Of a DNA stretch of 64,000 nt, positions 36,029-46,329 are shown piece after piece (position 1 is the first letter of the stretch; every line of letters starts with the position of its first letter). A model generated the notes under the pieces. That model was given only the letters and a program-made list of their open reading frames with translations. It did no database searches and was not told where the DNA came from. A program made the translations under genes and the position numbers. This DNA is from Lachnospiraceae bacterium AM48-27BH (GTDB taxonomy: Bacteria; Bacillota; Clostridia; Lachnospirales; Lachnospiraceae): assembly GCA_003478355.1 (NCBI GenBank), contig QUFC01000001.1, forward strand, positions 253,132-317,131, in the 5' to 3' direction.

Positions 36029-37071
36029 ATGAGAAAACATCTGACAATATTAACGGCAGCAGCGATGACAGCGGTGATGCTGACAGCCTGTGGCAGCGGA
36101 GATGGAATTGTGATCAATGGAACCACGGCGGCAGAGTCCGGAATTGTGGCGGGAGAAACCAGCGGAGAACAGGCAGAGGGGAACACTCCTGAAGAAACCT
36201 CTAAAACAGGAGGTACCAAAATTGAGATTGTCACAGGAGAGACAACTGCAGCAGTGGAGTCTTTAGAGGGACAGACAGAGCCTGAGACTACACAAGAAGC
36301 CGGGAAGATGATCATTCTGCAGAGACTGCGACAACAGGAACCACTGCAGCAGCGACAAAGGCAGCGAATCCGACGACTGCGGCAGCGACAAAGGCAGCGA
36401 ATCCGACGACTGCAGCAGCGACGAAAGCGGCAGCTCCGACGACCGCGGCAGCGACGTATACGGTAAAAGATGTGAGCAAGACCATGTATGCGTCATCCTC
36501 TGTAAGAGTGCGTTCCGGCTACTCGACAAGTACGGATGTACTGGGTGCCCTGTCAGCAGGAGAAAAGGTGACTGTAACCGGAGAAGTGGAAAATGGCTGG
36601 GTCCGGGTGACTTATAAGGGCCATACAGCGTATGTGGCAAAGAATTATCTGACTGAGACAGCACCGGCCACTACCAATACTTCCAGTAGTGCCACTTCTG
36701 GTACATCAGGAACTGGCAGCAGTTCTGCTGGCAATAAGAACCAGACTACCACCAGTCCGACAACAACCATTAACAATGGGACAACACCGGGTGGCAGTAA
36801 TTCTGGACACACAACAGCTCCAGATGGTTCTCAGGCTCCTGGTAATACAACAGCTCCAGGTGGAACCACCAACAGCTCTTCCGGTAAAACAGTAACTGGT
36901 AACGTTACAGCCCTGGACCCGTCCGGACTTACCATTCAGACCAGTGATGGCCAGTCCTATCAGTTTACCTGGGGAAGTGATGTTCCGGCTTTAGCACCGG
37001 GAGAAAAAGTCCAGGTGCAGTATTCTACGGACAGTTCCGGTCAGAAACAGGTAACCGGAATTTCCAGATAA
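36029..37071 (+). CDS. SH3b-domain lipoprotein (frame broken by one base)
   Basis: Signal peptide with lipobox MLTAC, Cys at about residue 21; an acidic, Thr-rich region; an Ala/Thr/Lys repeat region; an SH3b domain (TMYASSSVRVRSGYSTSTDVLG ... GWVRVTYKGHTAYVAKNYL); then a Ser/Thr/Gly linker and a final small domain. SH3b domains in such proteins usually bind the cell wall. The frame breaks at 36302-36304: one extra G (CCGGGAAG to CCGGGGAAG) converts an implausible Arg/Gln tail into EDDHSAETATTG and the regular repeats. Full product about 347 residues. Precise role unknown. Confidence 0.85.
36346..36456 (+). repeat. 33-bp coding tandem repeats in the SH3b lipoprotein
   Basis: Three and a third units, each 11 codons, reading AAATKAANPTT (last full unit AAATKAAAPTT) in the corrected frame; a fourth unit is cut after four codons. 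Such repeats make an extended wall-spanning linker and are prone to change in copy number. Confidence 0.88.
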
Positions 37072-37101
37072 AGTTTCAACGAAAAAGAGAGGTGCAGGAT
37101 T

Positions 37102-37437
37102 ATGAAGATTATCTATGCGATTGTAAGTTCTGATGATGGAACCAGAGTAACGGATGTTCTGACAGAGAATCATTTCAGCGTGACCAGGCTTGCCACCACT
37201 GGTGGGTTCTTAAAAAAGGGAAATGCAACTCTGATGATCGGTACAGAGGCAGAAAAGGTAGACCAGGCGATTCAGCTGATCAAGGATACCTGCGGCAAAC
37301 GCCAGAGGATCACCTGTAATGTGCCGACGCCCAACATTGCATCGATCTCTGCAGGTTATATGATGACGCCAGTGACGGTGGAGCTTGGCGGCGCAACGAT
37401 CTTTGTGACGGATGTGGAACGGTTTGAGAAGATCTGA
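37102..37437 (+). CDS. darA: Cyclic-di-AMP receptor DarA (PII-like)
   Basis: A 111-residue PII-like trimer protein (also called PstA/YaaQ) that binds cyclic-di-AMP. The N terminus MKIIYAIVSSDDG, the loop TRLATTGGFLKKGNATLMIG and the C-terminal VELGGATIFVTDVERFEKI are the family pattern. Its downstream target is not established. ATG after AGAGAGGTG. It follows the SH3 lipoprotein by 30 bases and ends at a terminator. Confidence 0.95.
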   Translation: MKIIYAIVSSDDGTRVTDVLTENHFSVTRLATTGGFLKKGNATLMIGTEAEKVDQAIQLIKDTCGKRQRITCNVPTPNIASISAGYMMTPVTVELGGATIFVTDVERFEKI

Positions 37438-37462
37438 TGGAGCGTAGTGGCTGAATAAGATG

Positions 37463-37511
37463 AAAAAAGCGGATATGCTGTTCACTGCTGTGAACGGCAT
37501 ATCCGCTTTTG
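37463..37511. terminator. Bidirectional terminator between darA and the GH88 gene
   Basis: AAAAGCGGATATGC pairs with GCATATCCGCTTTT, with the inner GTTCAC/GTGAAC extending the stem. A-run on one side and T-run on the other let it work for both convergent operons. Confidence 0.88.
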
Positions 37512-37516
37512 TAGAA

Positions 37517-38698
37517 TTACCAGTACAGTTTCCAATCAGGATTCAAGAACCGGGTTAATGCCTCCATATAGAAGTAATCGCCCCAGGTATTGCATTCATC
37601 CACACCACGGTTTTTGCATGTATTGGTTGGTGTATCTCTTGCGTAGGTGCCATGGAGTAAAATACCGTTGGATTTTGTGAAATCGGTATTCGCGCATTTT
37701 TCAATCAATGCACGCATCAATCTTTCAGCAGCCGCCCGGTAAGTAGCTGCCTTCTCCTCTGGCAGATATTTGCACATTTCCAGGATACCGCAGATGGCTA
37801 CAGCAGAAGCAGAAGAGTCACGAGGTTCTGTGGAACCGGTATCAAAGTCGAAATCCCAGTATGGTACCAGATCCTCTGGCAGATGCTCTAAGAAGTAATC
37901 AGTAACGCGGCAGAACAGATCAATATATTCCGGATTCTTTAAGTAGCGGTAGCTGAGTGCGATACCGTATACACCCCAGGACTGTCCTCTGGCCCATGCA
38001 GAGCCGTTGCGGTTGCCCTGATGGGTAACACCGTAGGTAGGCTCACCGGTTTTGATGTCTAAGAAATGGGTGTGATAGGTGGAGTTATCTGGACGTACCA
38101 CACATTTCATAGCAGTCTGGATGTGTGCTTCTGCCTTGGCAGCATAATCCGGATTTCCGCTGACTTCTGTTGCCCAGTATAACAGAGGCAGGTTTAACAG
38201 ACAGTCGATGATCAGACGATATTCCTTCGGATCACCGGTAGTTCCCCATGCCTGTAAGAAATTACCGACAGTGCGGAAACGGGAGATTAAGTTATCAGCA
38301 GCTAACAGAGCTGCTTTTTTTGCATTCTCATTGCCTGTCAGTTTATAAGCGGCAACGCAAGAAAGACTGTATAAAAAGCCCATATCATGATGGTTTACAT
38401 CGATCCGTTTTTCAATTCGGTTTAAGAAGCTGTCTACCTGCTTGGTAGCTGCCTCGCGGAACGCCGGATCTTTGGTGTATTCGTAGGAAAGCCAGATACA
38501 TCCGGTCCAGAAACCGGTGGTCCACTCTACGTTTTCTGTAGGCGGATAGAAGCCGTCCTTGGAGTTGGAATCCGGGAACTTGTCAGTGAAGACAGGAAGA
38601 TCCTGGCGGACGATGGAAACGGCTTCGTCCATGGCACCCTTGATCTGCTCCGTGGTGGCAGCTGGGTAAGTTTTGATAGATTCGATGGTCTGTGACAT
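37517..38698 (-). CDS. GH88 unsaturated glucuronyl hydrolase
   Basis: A 393-residue cytoplasmic (alpha/alpha)6-barrel enzyme removing the 4,5-unsaturated uronic acid that polysaccharide lyases leave at the non-reducing end of glycosaminoglycan or similar oligosaccharides. Visible family blocks: ENVEWTTGFWTGCIWLSYE, DVNHHDMGFLYSLS (catalytic Asp region), HQGNRNGSAWARGQSWGVYG and DSSASAVAICGILEM. No signal peptide. Lies downstream of the AraC regulator and a sulfatase on the same strand. Chondroitin/dermatan/hyaluronan or heparan fragments are all possible substrates. Intact. Confidence 0.94.
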   Translation of the reverse strand: MSQTIESIKTYPAATTEQIKGAMDEAVSIVRQDLPVFTDKFPDSNSKDGFYPPTENVEWTTGFWTGCIWLSYEYTKDPAFREAATKQVDSFLNRIEKRIDVNHHDMGFLYSLSCVAAYKLTGNENAKKAALLAADNLISRFRTVGNFLQAWGTTGDPKEYRLIIDCLLNLPLLYWATEVSGNPDYAAKAEAHIQTAMKCVVRPDNSTYHTHFLDIKTGEPTYGVTHQGNRNGSAWARGQSWGVYGIALSYRYLKNPEYIDLFCRVTDYFLEHLPEDLVPYWDFDFDTGSTEPRDSSASAVAICGILEMCKYLPEEKAATYRAAAERLMRALIEKCANTDFTKSNGILLHGTYARDTPTNTCKNRGVDECNTWGDYFYMEALTRFLNPDWKLYW

Positions 38699-38721
38699 AA
38701 GAAAATCTCTCCTTTCGGGGT

Positions 38722-40931
38722 TTATGAATGTTGAATCCGGTCTACATAAGCACCAGGGGTGATGCCCTCGTACTTGCTGAAAACGCGGATAAAGCTATTA
38801 GAGGAGTTAAAGCCGACCATAGCGCTCAGATCCACGATTTTGATTGATGGATCATCCCGCAGGATTTCTTTGGCCTTCTCGATCCGGTAGCGGTTTAAAA
38901 AGTCTTTAAAATTATTATCACTCAGCTGTTTAAAAAGGATTCCACAGTATTTTGGGGAAATGTTTAAGTGCTCAGCTAAGTCATTTAACATGATGTCATC
39001 CCAGTAATTCTCATAAATGTAATTTAGCATCTGATTTAACAGATCCTGGTCGCGGCTGTCTTCCCGCTGTCTGACCTTGTTGATCACGGTTTCCAGGATA
39101 TTTTTCAGCTTTTTGAAAATGATGGCATCATTCCAGTGGCTGTAGAGATACTTATAATCAATGGGATCATCCAAAAATGCGTCAGGAGTGGTTTTTAACT
39201 CCTGGAAGATTCTGGAGATCGTTCCGATAAATGCATAGATCAGGTTCTGCAGATTTTCTCTGGACAGATCCTTATTCGCGATATTCTCCCGAACAACATC
39301 ATCAAAGATGGCCAGTGCCTCATCCTTGCCATCCAGCACACACTGGATCAGACGTTTTTCCGTCTGAAGTGGATAGGAGTAGTAGGTCGCTGCATCAATG
39401 GAGGAAATATCCCGGTAAGTGATCAGCCGTGTTTTGGCGTGAAGATAACGGAATTCCAGAATCCGCAGAGCCTCGTGATAGCATAAATAGAGTTGGTCAA
39501 GCCCCTTATGGATATCAGAAAGCACAACCCGGTGGTCAGAGACAGACAGATCCTCCTGATCCTCTAACTGGTTTAAGAGCTGGGTCAGTAACTGCTTGGC
39601 CTCCTCAATGGAATCCGTGCGGATGATCAGAGCATAACGGTTATAATCCAGATCAATGTAGATCACCTGATCCTGTTGGATAGAAAGTTCATAAGCGGCC
39701 GCCTTCTGGATTGCAATGGCATGAAATGCATGCTCATCTTCTGGATTCATGGTTTCACCAAGAGATACACAATAGGAGGCATCCGGATACTGAAAGTATC
39801 TGGAGGAAAGGTCGGGTTTTCTGGTAAATAACAGATCCTTATATGCCTTTGTGTGGGCCAGCTTGGAATTTTCCTCAATGTTATTCCGAATGATCGCAAA
39901 TTCATCGATGGCTTCGCCAGTCTGGCCTGCCGGGATAGAAGAGGATTCCATAAGCTCTTCCATAGGGCGGTATAAGCGCTCAACCAGGTGGTAACTGAGG
40001 TACAGAAACAGGCCGATCGTAAGGAATACGATGATGAAGAAGATCAGCAGTGTCTCTGCAGGAAGCTTATAGGAAGGATACATGGATGCCATCAGCCACT
40101 GAAAAGGTGTGATTCCGGTGACCAGTAAGTATCCGCCAGAAGTGTTCTGGGCTTTGCCATAATAAGAAGCACTTTTTGAAACCGAAAGCTTCTCGTAGAT
40201 CTGCTGGCAGTGCTTCTGAAACTCTTCTGTGTTATGGGAATAGGCGAAGATCCCTGAGCTGTTGTACAGAAAGAAGTCTTCGTCCTCTGAAGCTGCAACA
40301 AAAGTTTCTCTCGGTATCGTCACGAGGATCAGAAAAGCGTTTTTCGTATTTTTTGTATGATTCGCCTCATGATGTAGACCATGTTTTCCAGATCCTGACT
40401 TTCCTGATCGTAGCGTGCAAGAAAATATGGTTCATCACTATCATAAAAATGGTCGATCAGCCGCAGGTATTCCTGCTGGTCGATATGAAGTGTGGATAAA
40501 AGCTCCGAAACAGCCATGGTGCGGTTATGTGTCAGCACCATATCCACGATCTTGCCATTGAAGGCTTTGACACTCAATGGCATCAGCGCACACTGATACT
40601 CGATAGGAAGTGTGTTGTTTATCGACTCCTGCAGACCTTTAGTGGCTCCGATGGCATTGAAATAATACTCAGGCAGGCTGGAGGAGTTGACCCAGCGGAT
40701 GATGCTCTGATTGGATGCGCATTTTAAAACCGTGTTTAAGATCACGTTCGATGCGATGGTGGCGCCAGACTCCTGGCTTTTGGCTGTCTGCTCTAAATGA
40801 TACTCATATTCTGCATGTGTCTGCCGCTCCAGAAAAGCACCGCTTAAAACACTGATCAGCAATGCCATGATGATAGCGACTGCAGACAGGATGCGGGCAA
40901 GCGTTTTTTGATAAGTTCCGCGAAAATGCAT
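38722..40931 (-). CDS. Membrane-anchored AraC-family regulator (frame broken by one base)
   Basis: About 737 residues. N-terminal helix (IIMALLISVLSGAFL), an extracytoplasmic sensor of roughly 250 residues, a second helix (LLIFFIIVFLTIGLFLYL), a cytoplasmic linker domain, and a C-terminal AraC helix-turn-helix pair (LAEHLNISPKYCGILFKQL and VDLSAMVGFNSSNSFIRVFSKYEGITPGAY). This layout reads extracellular sugar directly. The frame changes in the run of six T at 40349-40354 (plus strand); one more base gives IIQKNTKNAFLILVTIPRE, joining both parts. Four bases after the upstream sulfatase, 23 before GH88. Probably activates this locus. Confidence 0.92.
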
Positions 40932-40935
40932 GCAA

Positions 40936-42405
40936 TCAACCCTTCTTTATTGACTGGGCATACACCTCAACTGCACTTAGTCCCTCATGATTACAGTATC
41001 CCAATTTGTGATGGCGGTACGCAGAATGATCGGAAACCGCTAACTGGTGGAAATCATCGTGAGTCAGTGTCAGGTGTGCTTCCAGTTTTTCACGATATTG
41101 ATCCAGCACGGATGCATAAGAAGGATCTTTTGCAACGTTGAATTTTTCCAAACGATCTTTCTTCAGATCAAACAGCTCTTCACTGTCAGGCTCTCCGTAG
41201 CAGATGTATTTGTAGTTTTCATCACAGATCATGCGTCCAGGAACGGTATAACCACGGAATTCATCCTGCCATTCTGCTGCCACATAAGGCGAGGCAGAGA
41301 CTGAAGTATTACCGGTGATCGCGTCATACTGGCTGGTTCCGGCCAATCCCTCATAAGGAATTCCGGAGTAATCAAGCATGGTTGGAAGAATATCTAATAA
41401 GGAAGAAACTCCTCCGATCCGTCCCTTTTTGATGCCAGGGCCAGAGAACATAAATGGCACATGGTTACTTTCTTCATAGAAAACACCGTACTTGGTGACC
41501 ATGTGATGACCTGCCATTCCTTCTCCGTGATCAGCAAAGAACAGGATCACGGTGTTCTCACGCTTGCCGCTTTTATCCATGGCATCCAGGATCTGACCGA
41601 TCTGCTTATCTGCCATGGCAAGATAGTAGTAGTAAGCGTAGAGATAATACTGGTAATCCAGTGGTGTCCAGTGGGCGGCGTGGCGCAGCCTGCGGTGTGC
41701 ACAGCATAAATACTGGATAAATTCCGGGCGGTTTTCCAGATCATCAAAATCGAAGTTCTCCGGAAGCGGAGGAAGTTCACGGTCAAGTTCAAAATTCTCA
41801 GGATGACATCCATCACGCATCTCACCGATATAACCACAGATGTTGTGTGGATTCTGGATATCAGCGACTGCTAAAAATGGCTGATCCAGAGCAGGAGCCT
41901 GGTCAGTCAGCCAGGAGACTGTCTTGGCGGTCGTGTCCACATCCAGATAGGTTTCATAGTCGAAGTTGATGGACGGGTTTGTTCGCGGAATGTTGATCTG
42001 TACATCCGGTATTACATCAAAGCCTTTCAGGGCGCCGTAAGAATGATCCTTACCAAAGTGGATGCATTTGTATCCGGCATCAGAAAAATACTCGCCCATG
42101 CCTTTGATCTCATCGGAGATGCGGGCAAACGTCCCTGGTTTTATTGATTCGTTCTGCTTATAAATAGGAAATTCCTGAACCGGAAGATTGGTCCGCACAT
42201 TGGTCTCATGCGGATATCTGGAGGTCCAGAATGATGCTCTTGCAGGCTGACATAAAGGACATGGCGTGTAGGTATAGTCAAATACTGCAGACTGAGCGGC
42301 CAGCCTGTCCAGATTCGGTGTCTGGGAATAGGTGTTGCCGTAAGCACTGAGTGCAGTAGCAGATAACTGATCACAGAGGATCAGAAGATAGTTAGTATTT
42401 TGCAT
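40936..42405 (-). CDS. Sulfatase, Cys-type (first of two)
   Basis: A 489-residue cytoplasmic type I sulfatase (no signal peptide). N-terminal metal site LLILCDQLSA, the C-x-P-x-R signature as CPLCQPARASF, where the Cys in CQPAR is converted to formylglycine, the GKDHSYG region, and the FFADHGEGMAGHH metal site. Predicted to remove sulfate from imported oligosaccharides. The maturase needed for the Cys-type (anaerobic radical-SAM) is not in the window. Start after AGAAGGGGGG. First gene of the minus-strand operon sulfatase-AraC-GH88. Confidence 0.93.
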   Translation of the reverse strand: MQNTNYLLILCDQLSATALSAYGNTYSQTPNLDRLAAQSAVFDYTYTPCPLCQPARASFWTSRYPHETNVRTNLPVQEFPIYKQNESIKPGTFARISDEIKGMGEYFSDAGYKCIHFGKDHSYGALKGFDVIPDVQINIPRTNPSINFDYETYLDVDTTAKTVSWLTDQAPALDQPFLAVADIQNPHNICGYIGEMRDGCHPENFELDRELPPLPENFDFDDLENRPEFIQYLCCAHRRLRHAAHWTPLDYQYYLYAYYYYLAMADKQIGQILDAMDKSGKRENTVILFFADHGEGMAGHHMVTKYGVFYEESNHVPFMFSGPGIKKGRIGGVSSLLDILPTMLDYSGIPYEGLAGTSQYDAITGNTSVSASPYVAAEWQDEFRGYTVPGRMICDENYKYICYGEPDSEELFDLKKDRLEKFNVAKDPSYASVLDQYREKLEAHLTLTHDDFHQLAVSDHSAYRHHKLGYCNHEGLSAVEVYAQSIKKG

Positions 42406-42587
42406 GGAATCCCCCCTTCTGTATAAAAGTCATAAAAATCCATCTAACTTCTGTTAATATAATATAAATAATGGCAAAAAGCAATACCGATTTGTCCTTT
42501 GTAGATGAAGTTGAAAAATGATGATGGACAAAAAGCAACTTTTTTTCCGGCATATTGAAAAATGAAAATCCTCTGGAAAATGAGAGA

Positions 42588-42616
42588 TTTACTTTTGAAA
42601 ACAACCCAGGTATACT
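42588..42616 (+). promoter_or_regulatory. Promoter of the ABC importer operon
   Basis: TTTACT (42588-42593) and TATACT (42611-42616) with 17-base spacing, 66 bases before the first permease gene. It lies in the 276-base divergent region between the sulfatase and the importer, which otherwise is AT-rich (TATAAT-like boxes near 42458) and must hold the minus-strand promoter and AraC sites. Confidence 0.55.
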
Positions 42617-42681
42617 TAAGCCATCGCAAGGGAGAACACCTACTACGTCAGGGATGACGAAAATAAGAAAGGGGGATTCTG

Positions 42682-43629
42682 ATGCAGAACAAAGAAAATG
42701 CAAAGGCTGGAATTGGAGAACGGTTCATAGCCGGAGCAAAAAGCATTGGAAAGAATTATCAGCTGTACTTATTATTACTTCCGGGTCTGCTATGGTACCT
42801 GGCATTCGCTTATCGACCGATGACCGGATTGCGGATCGCCTTTTACGACTACAATATTTTTAAAGGTATTGCCGGAAGCAAGTTTGTAGGATTCAAGAAT
42901 TTCATTGATTTCCTAACAGGACGGGATTTCATCCGAGTATTTAAAAACACCATTATGATCTCCTTCTGGCAGATCGTTGTGTGTTTCCCGGTTCCGATCC
43001 TGCTGGCAGTTGCCGTTACTGAGATGAAGAACAAAATCGTAAGCAAATTCACCCAGATGGCAACTCTGCTTCCATACTTTGTGTCAGTTGTAGTTGTCTG
43101 TGGTATGGTAGTTAACTTCTTATCACCAAGTACCGGTATCATTAACATGTTCCTTATGAAACTGGGATTCGAGCCGATCTACTTCATGGTAAAGCCTCAG
43201 TATTTTAGAGGAATCTATACAACCATGACCTTATGGCAGACAGCAGGTTTCAACTCTCTGGTTTACATTGCGGCGATCATGGGTATTGATCCTTGTCTTT
43301 ATGAGGCAGCAACCGTAGACGGAGCAGGCAGATGGCAGAAGATCAAAAACATTACGATCCCAGCTATTTTACCTACCGTTGTAACGATGTTCGTACTGAA
43401 TGTAGGTAAGATCGTGAAGGTTGGTTACGAGGCAATCCTTCTTCTGTACCAGCCATCAACCTACTCTGTATCTGATATCATCGCTACCTATTCTTATCGT
43501 CTTGGTTTTGAGAATGGTAACTATGGTCTGTCTACAGCCGTTGGTCTGTTTGAGGCATTCATCGCACTGGTATTAGTAGTTGTTTCTAATAAAGTAAGCC
43601 GTAAGATTACGGATACAGCACTGTGGTAA
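42682..43629 (+). CDS. Carbohydrate ABC transporter permease, LplB/YteP-like
   Basis: A 315-residue permease with six membrane helices and the EAA loop (YEAATVDGAGRWQKIKNITIPAI). The N-terminal YQLYLLLLPGLLWYLAFAYRPM is characteristic of the LplB/YteP family that works with YtcP-type permeases and large solute-binding proteins on oligosaccharides, especially uronic-acid-rich ones. Start ATG after AAAGGGGG. No ATP-binding subunit is nearby; these systems usually borrow a shared MsmK-type ATPase. First gene of the importer operon. Confidence 0.93.
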   Translation: MQNKENAKAGIGERFIAGAKSIGKNYQLYLLLLPGLLWYLAFAYRPMTGLRIAFYDYNIFKGIAGSKFVGFKNFIDFLTGRDFIRVFKNTIMISFWQIVVCFPVPILLAVAVTEMKNKIVSKFTQMATLLPYFVSVVVVCGMVVNFLSPSTGIINMFLMKLGFEPIYFMVKPQYFRGIYTTMTLWQTAGFNSLVYIAAIMGIDPCLYEAATVDGAGRWQKIKNITIPAILPTVVTMFVLNVGKIVKVGYEAILLLYQPSTYSVSDIIATYSYRLGFENGNYGLSTAVGLFEAFIALVLVVVSNKVSRKITDTALW

Positions 43630-43639
43630 GGAGGACGAT

Positions 43640-44536
43640 ATGAAAAAACATAAAAATCATGGCCGTGTCATAGGTACCGGCGAACGGATTTTTGATGTGG
43701 GAATGACAATTCTTGGAATTTTGATCTCCATCGTTGTACTTTACCCAATCTATTATGCACTGATCGCTTCCTTAAGTAAGCCTTTATATGTGGAAAATGG
43801 TACCGTTATGTTTTCCATCAAACATTTTACTTTAGAAAGCTATAAGCAGGCCTGCGCAAAGCCAGGTATCTGGATTGCTTATGCCAACACCATTTTCTAT
43901 ACCGCATTTGGTGTTCTGATCAATATGGCTTTCTCTACCAGTATGGCATATGCGTTATCTAAGAAGAAACTGATGTTCCGCAAATTCTTCACCTTATTTA
44001 CGGTATTTACCATGTGGTTTAACGCCGGAATCATTCCGACCTACTTAAACTTCAAGAATTTCGGACTTCTGGATACCAGAACTGCAATTATCTTCGGTTT
44101 TGCCATCAACACCTACAATATGATCATCATGAAGAGCTTCTTTGAGCAGGTTCCGATGGAACTGGAGGAGGCAGCCTTCATCGACGGAGCAAACCATTTC
44201 ACGATCTTCTATAAGATCTTCCTGCCATTATCAAAACCGGCATTAGCAACTGTTGCCATGTTCTATGGTGTAAACCGTTGGAATAGTTATTTCTGGGCTA
44301 TGCAGCTGCTGCAGGATGACAAAAAGGCTCCGCTTCAGGTTATGTTAAAGAAAATGCTCGTTGATCGTGTGGCTAATGCAGCAGATGCAGCTTTAGTGAC
44401 TGCAGAGTCTATGAGTTCACCGACTACGATTATTTATGCTGTGATCATCATTGCGATCATTCCAATGTTGATTGTGTTCCCGTTTGTTCAAAAGTACTTT
44501 AAGACCGGCCTTACCGTGGGCGGTGTAAAGGGATAA
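43640..44536 (+). CDS. Carbohydrate ABC transporter permease, YtcP-like
   Basis: A 298-residue inner partner permease with six helices and the EAA loop MELEEAAFIDGANHFTIFYKIFLPLSKPALAT. It pairs with the LplB-like protein encoded 10 bases upstream. ATG after AAGGAGG. Intact. The C terminus (FVQKYFKTGLTVGGVKG) is the usual end for this family. Confidence 0.93.
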   Translation: MKKHKNHGRVIGTGERIFDVGMTILGILISIVVLYPIYYALIASLSKPLYVENGTVMFSIKHFTLESYKQACAKPGIWIAYANTIFYTAFGVLINMAFSTSMAYALSKKKLMFRKFFTLFTVFTMWFNAGIIPTYLNFKNFGLLDTRTAIIFGFAINTYNMIIMKSFFEQVPMELEEAAFIDGANHFTIFYKIFLPLSKPALATVAMFYGVNRWNSYFWAMQLLQDDKKAPLQVMLKKMLVDRVANAADAALVTAESMSSPTTIIYAVIIIAIIPMLIVFPFVQKYFKTGLTVGGVKG

Positions 44537-44555
44537 AAAAAGGAGGAAATTAAAA

Positions 44556-46199
44556 ATGAAAAAAGATTCCAGAAAAGTAATGGCGCTCATGCTGTTAGCA
44601 GCTATGACTGCATCCATGACCGCAGGCTGCTCAGGAAAGAGCGGTGAAACTACCAGCACAACAGCAGCTTCACAGGCAGCAGGTACAGAGGCAGCAGCCA
44701 CAGAGGCTGCGACCGAGTCCGGCTTAGAGGGCAGCTTAATCAGTGCTGAGCCAAAAGAGTTTACTATTTTTGATAACTTCAACAACATGCCATTCGATAG
44801 CAACTGGCAGGTATGGCAGGAAGTACAGAAACGTACCAACATTGGTTTAAAAGGTACGGTCGCTCTGACCAACTCCAACGAGGATGAGGCTTTCAACTTA
44901 ATGTTAAGCTCCGGTCAGTTAGCTGATATCATCAGCTACAAGGATAGCTCTGAATTAGAGAAGTTAGGTCGTGATGGTGGACTGATCCCGTTAAACGACC
45001 TGATCGATCAGTATGCTCCACACATCAAAGCAGTTATGGAAGAGGATGACCGTTTCCGTCAGGCATGCTACTCCTTAGACGGAAACATCTACTACATTCC
45101 AAAGAACCAGGAGCTGCTTTCTGCAGAGTACTGGTGGATCCGTAAAGACTGGTTAGACAAGCTGGGGCTGGAGGTTCCGACAACGGTAGACGAGCTGCAT
45201 GATGTATTATATGCATTCCGCAACGAGGATCCAAACGGCAACGGCCAGAAGGATGAGGTTCCGTTATTTGACCGTGCAGGCTGGAAGATGCCAGAAGAGT
45301 ACCTGTATCTGTGGGATACCAGCACAACCTTCTATCCAAGAGATGGCAAGATGACCTTCGAGCCGCTGGAAGAGAACTTCAAGACTGGTGTTAAGGGTAT
45401 GATCCAGTGGTATGAGGAAGGCATCCTTGACCCAGAGTTCTTCACAAGAGGATCTTCCGCACGTGATACCCTGTTAAGTGGTAACTTAGGTGGATGTACC
45501 CATGACTGGGTAAGTGCCGGTAACTACAACACTTCCTTAGCAGATGCGATCCCAGGCTTTGAGATGGTTCCATTTGCTCCGCCAGCAGATCAGAATGGCA
45601 ACGTAAAAGAGCGTGTCAGCCGTTATCCAGGCGCAGGCTGGGGTATTTCTTCTATGTGCTCCGATCCTGAGACTGTGATCAAATTCATGGACTACTTCTT
45701 CACAGAAGAGGGCGATGCATTAATGAACTGGGGTATCGAGGGTGATACTTATACAGTGAATGCAGACGGTACCAGACAGTTTACTGATAAAGTGTTAAAA
45801 TCTGAGTTAACTCCTATTGGTTATCTGCGTTCCATCGGCTCTCAGTATCGTATCGGTATGTGCCAGGATGGTGACTACGAGAAAGCAGTTATGACTGAGA
45901 TCGGTAAAGAAGCAAGTGATATGTATGATTCCCATCCAGAGTGGTTTGGTACTGATATGCCTCCATATGCAGATGGTGAGATCGAGTTAAAATACACTGC
46001 TGAGGATGACACAGAGTACAAGAACATTATGGCAAGCATTCAGCCATATGTAGAAGAGAAATTCCAGTCCTGGGTACTTGGTGTTAATGATTTCGAAGCA
46101 GATTACGATGATTTCATTGCTGAGTTAAAGGCTAGAGGTATCGACCGTGCACTGGAGATCAACCAGAAGGCATATGATACTTACTTAGGCAAAAACTAA
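44556..46199 (+). CDS. Extracellular solute-binding lipoprotein of the ABC importer
   Basis: A 547-residue lipoprotein, typical of the large YtcQ/LipO-type binding proteins. Signal peptide with lipobox MTAGC (Cys about residue 25), then an Ala/Thr/Glu linker and the two-lobed binding domain (for example PLNDLIDQYAPHIKAVMEEDDRF, YWWIRKDWLDKLGLEVPTT). Captures oligosaccharide outside the cell for the two permeases upstream. ATG after AAAGGAGG. The neighbours suggest sulfated or unsaturated uronic oligosaccharides as cargo. Followed by a terminator. Confidence 0.94.
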   Translation: MKKDSRKVMALMLLAAMTASMTAGCSGKSGETTSTTAASQAAGTEAAATEAATESGLEGSLISAEPKEFTIFDNFNNMPFDSNWQVWQEVQKRTNIGLKGTVALTNSNEDEAFNLMLSSGQLADIISYKDSSELEKLGRDGGLIPLNDLIDQYAPHIKAVMEEDDRFRQACYSLDGNIYYIPKNQELLSAEYWWIRKDWLDKLGLEVPTTVDELHDVLYAFRNEDPNGNGQKDEVPLFDRAGWKMPEEYLYLWDTSTTFYPRDGKMTFEPLEENFKTGVKGMIQWYEEGILDPEFFTRGSSARDTLLSGNLGGCTHDWVSAGNYNTSLADAIPGFEMVPFAPPADQNGNVKERVSRYPGAGWGISSMCSDPETVIKFMDYFFTEEGDALMNWGIEGDTYTVNADGTRQFTDKVLKSELTPIGYLRSIGSQYRIGMCQDGDYEKAVMTEIGKEASDMYDSHPEWFGTDMPPYADGEIELKYTAEDDTEYKNIMASIQPYVEEKFQSWVLGVNDFEADYDDFIAELKARGIDRALEINQKAYDTYLGKN

Positions 46200-46212
46200 T
46201 TGGTGATAAAAT

Positions 46213-46245
46213 GCCGGGATTGGGGAAACTCGATCCCGGTTTTTG
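46213..46245 (+). terminator. Terminator after the solute-binding protein gene
   Basis: CCGGGAT (46214-46220) pairs with ATCCCGG (46233-46239), followed by TTTTT. Some read-through into the downstream sulfatase is possible, since no clear new promoter is seen. Confidence 0.8.
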
Positions 46246-46329
46246 GTTTGAACCAGCAGTTGTGCATCCATGCAGCAGCGTAAGGGTTTTGAGAAACTGC
46301 TGAGAAAAAAATGATAAAGGAGCAGGAAA

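Noticed and set aside
36263..36466. Arg/Gln-rich ends on both strands in the SH3b lipoprotein region
   Set aside because: These are out-of-frame readings of the Ala/Thr repeat region caused by the frame break at 36303.
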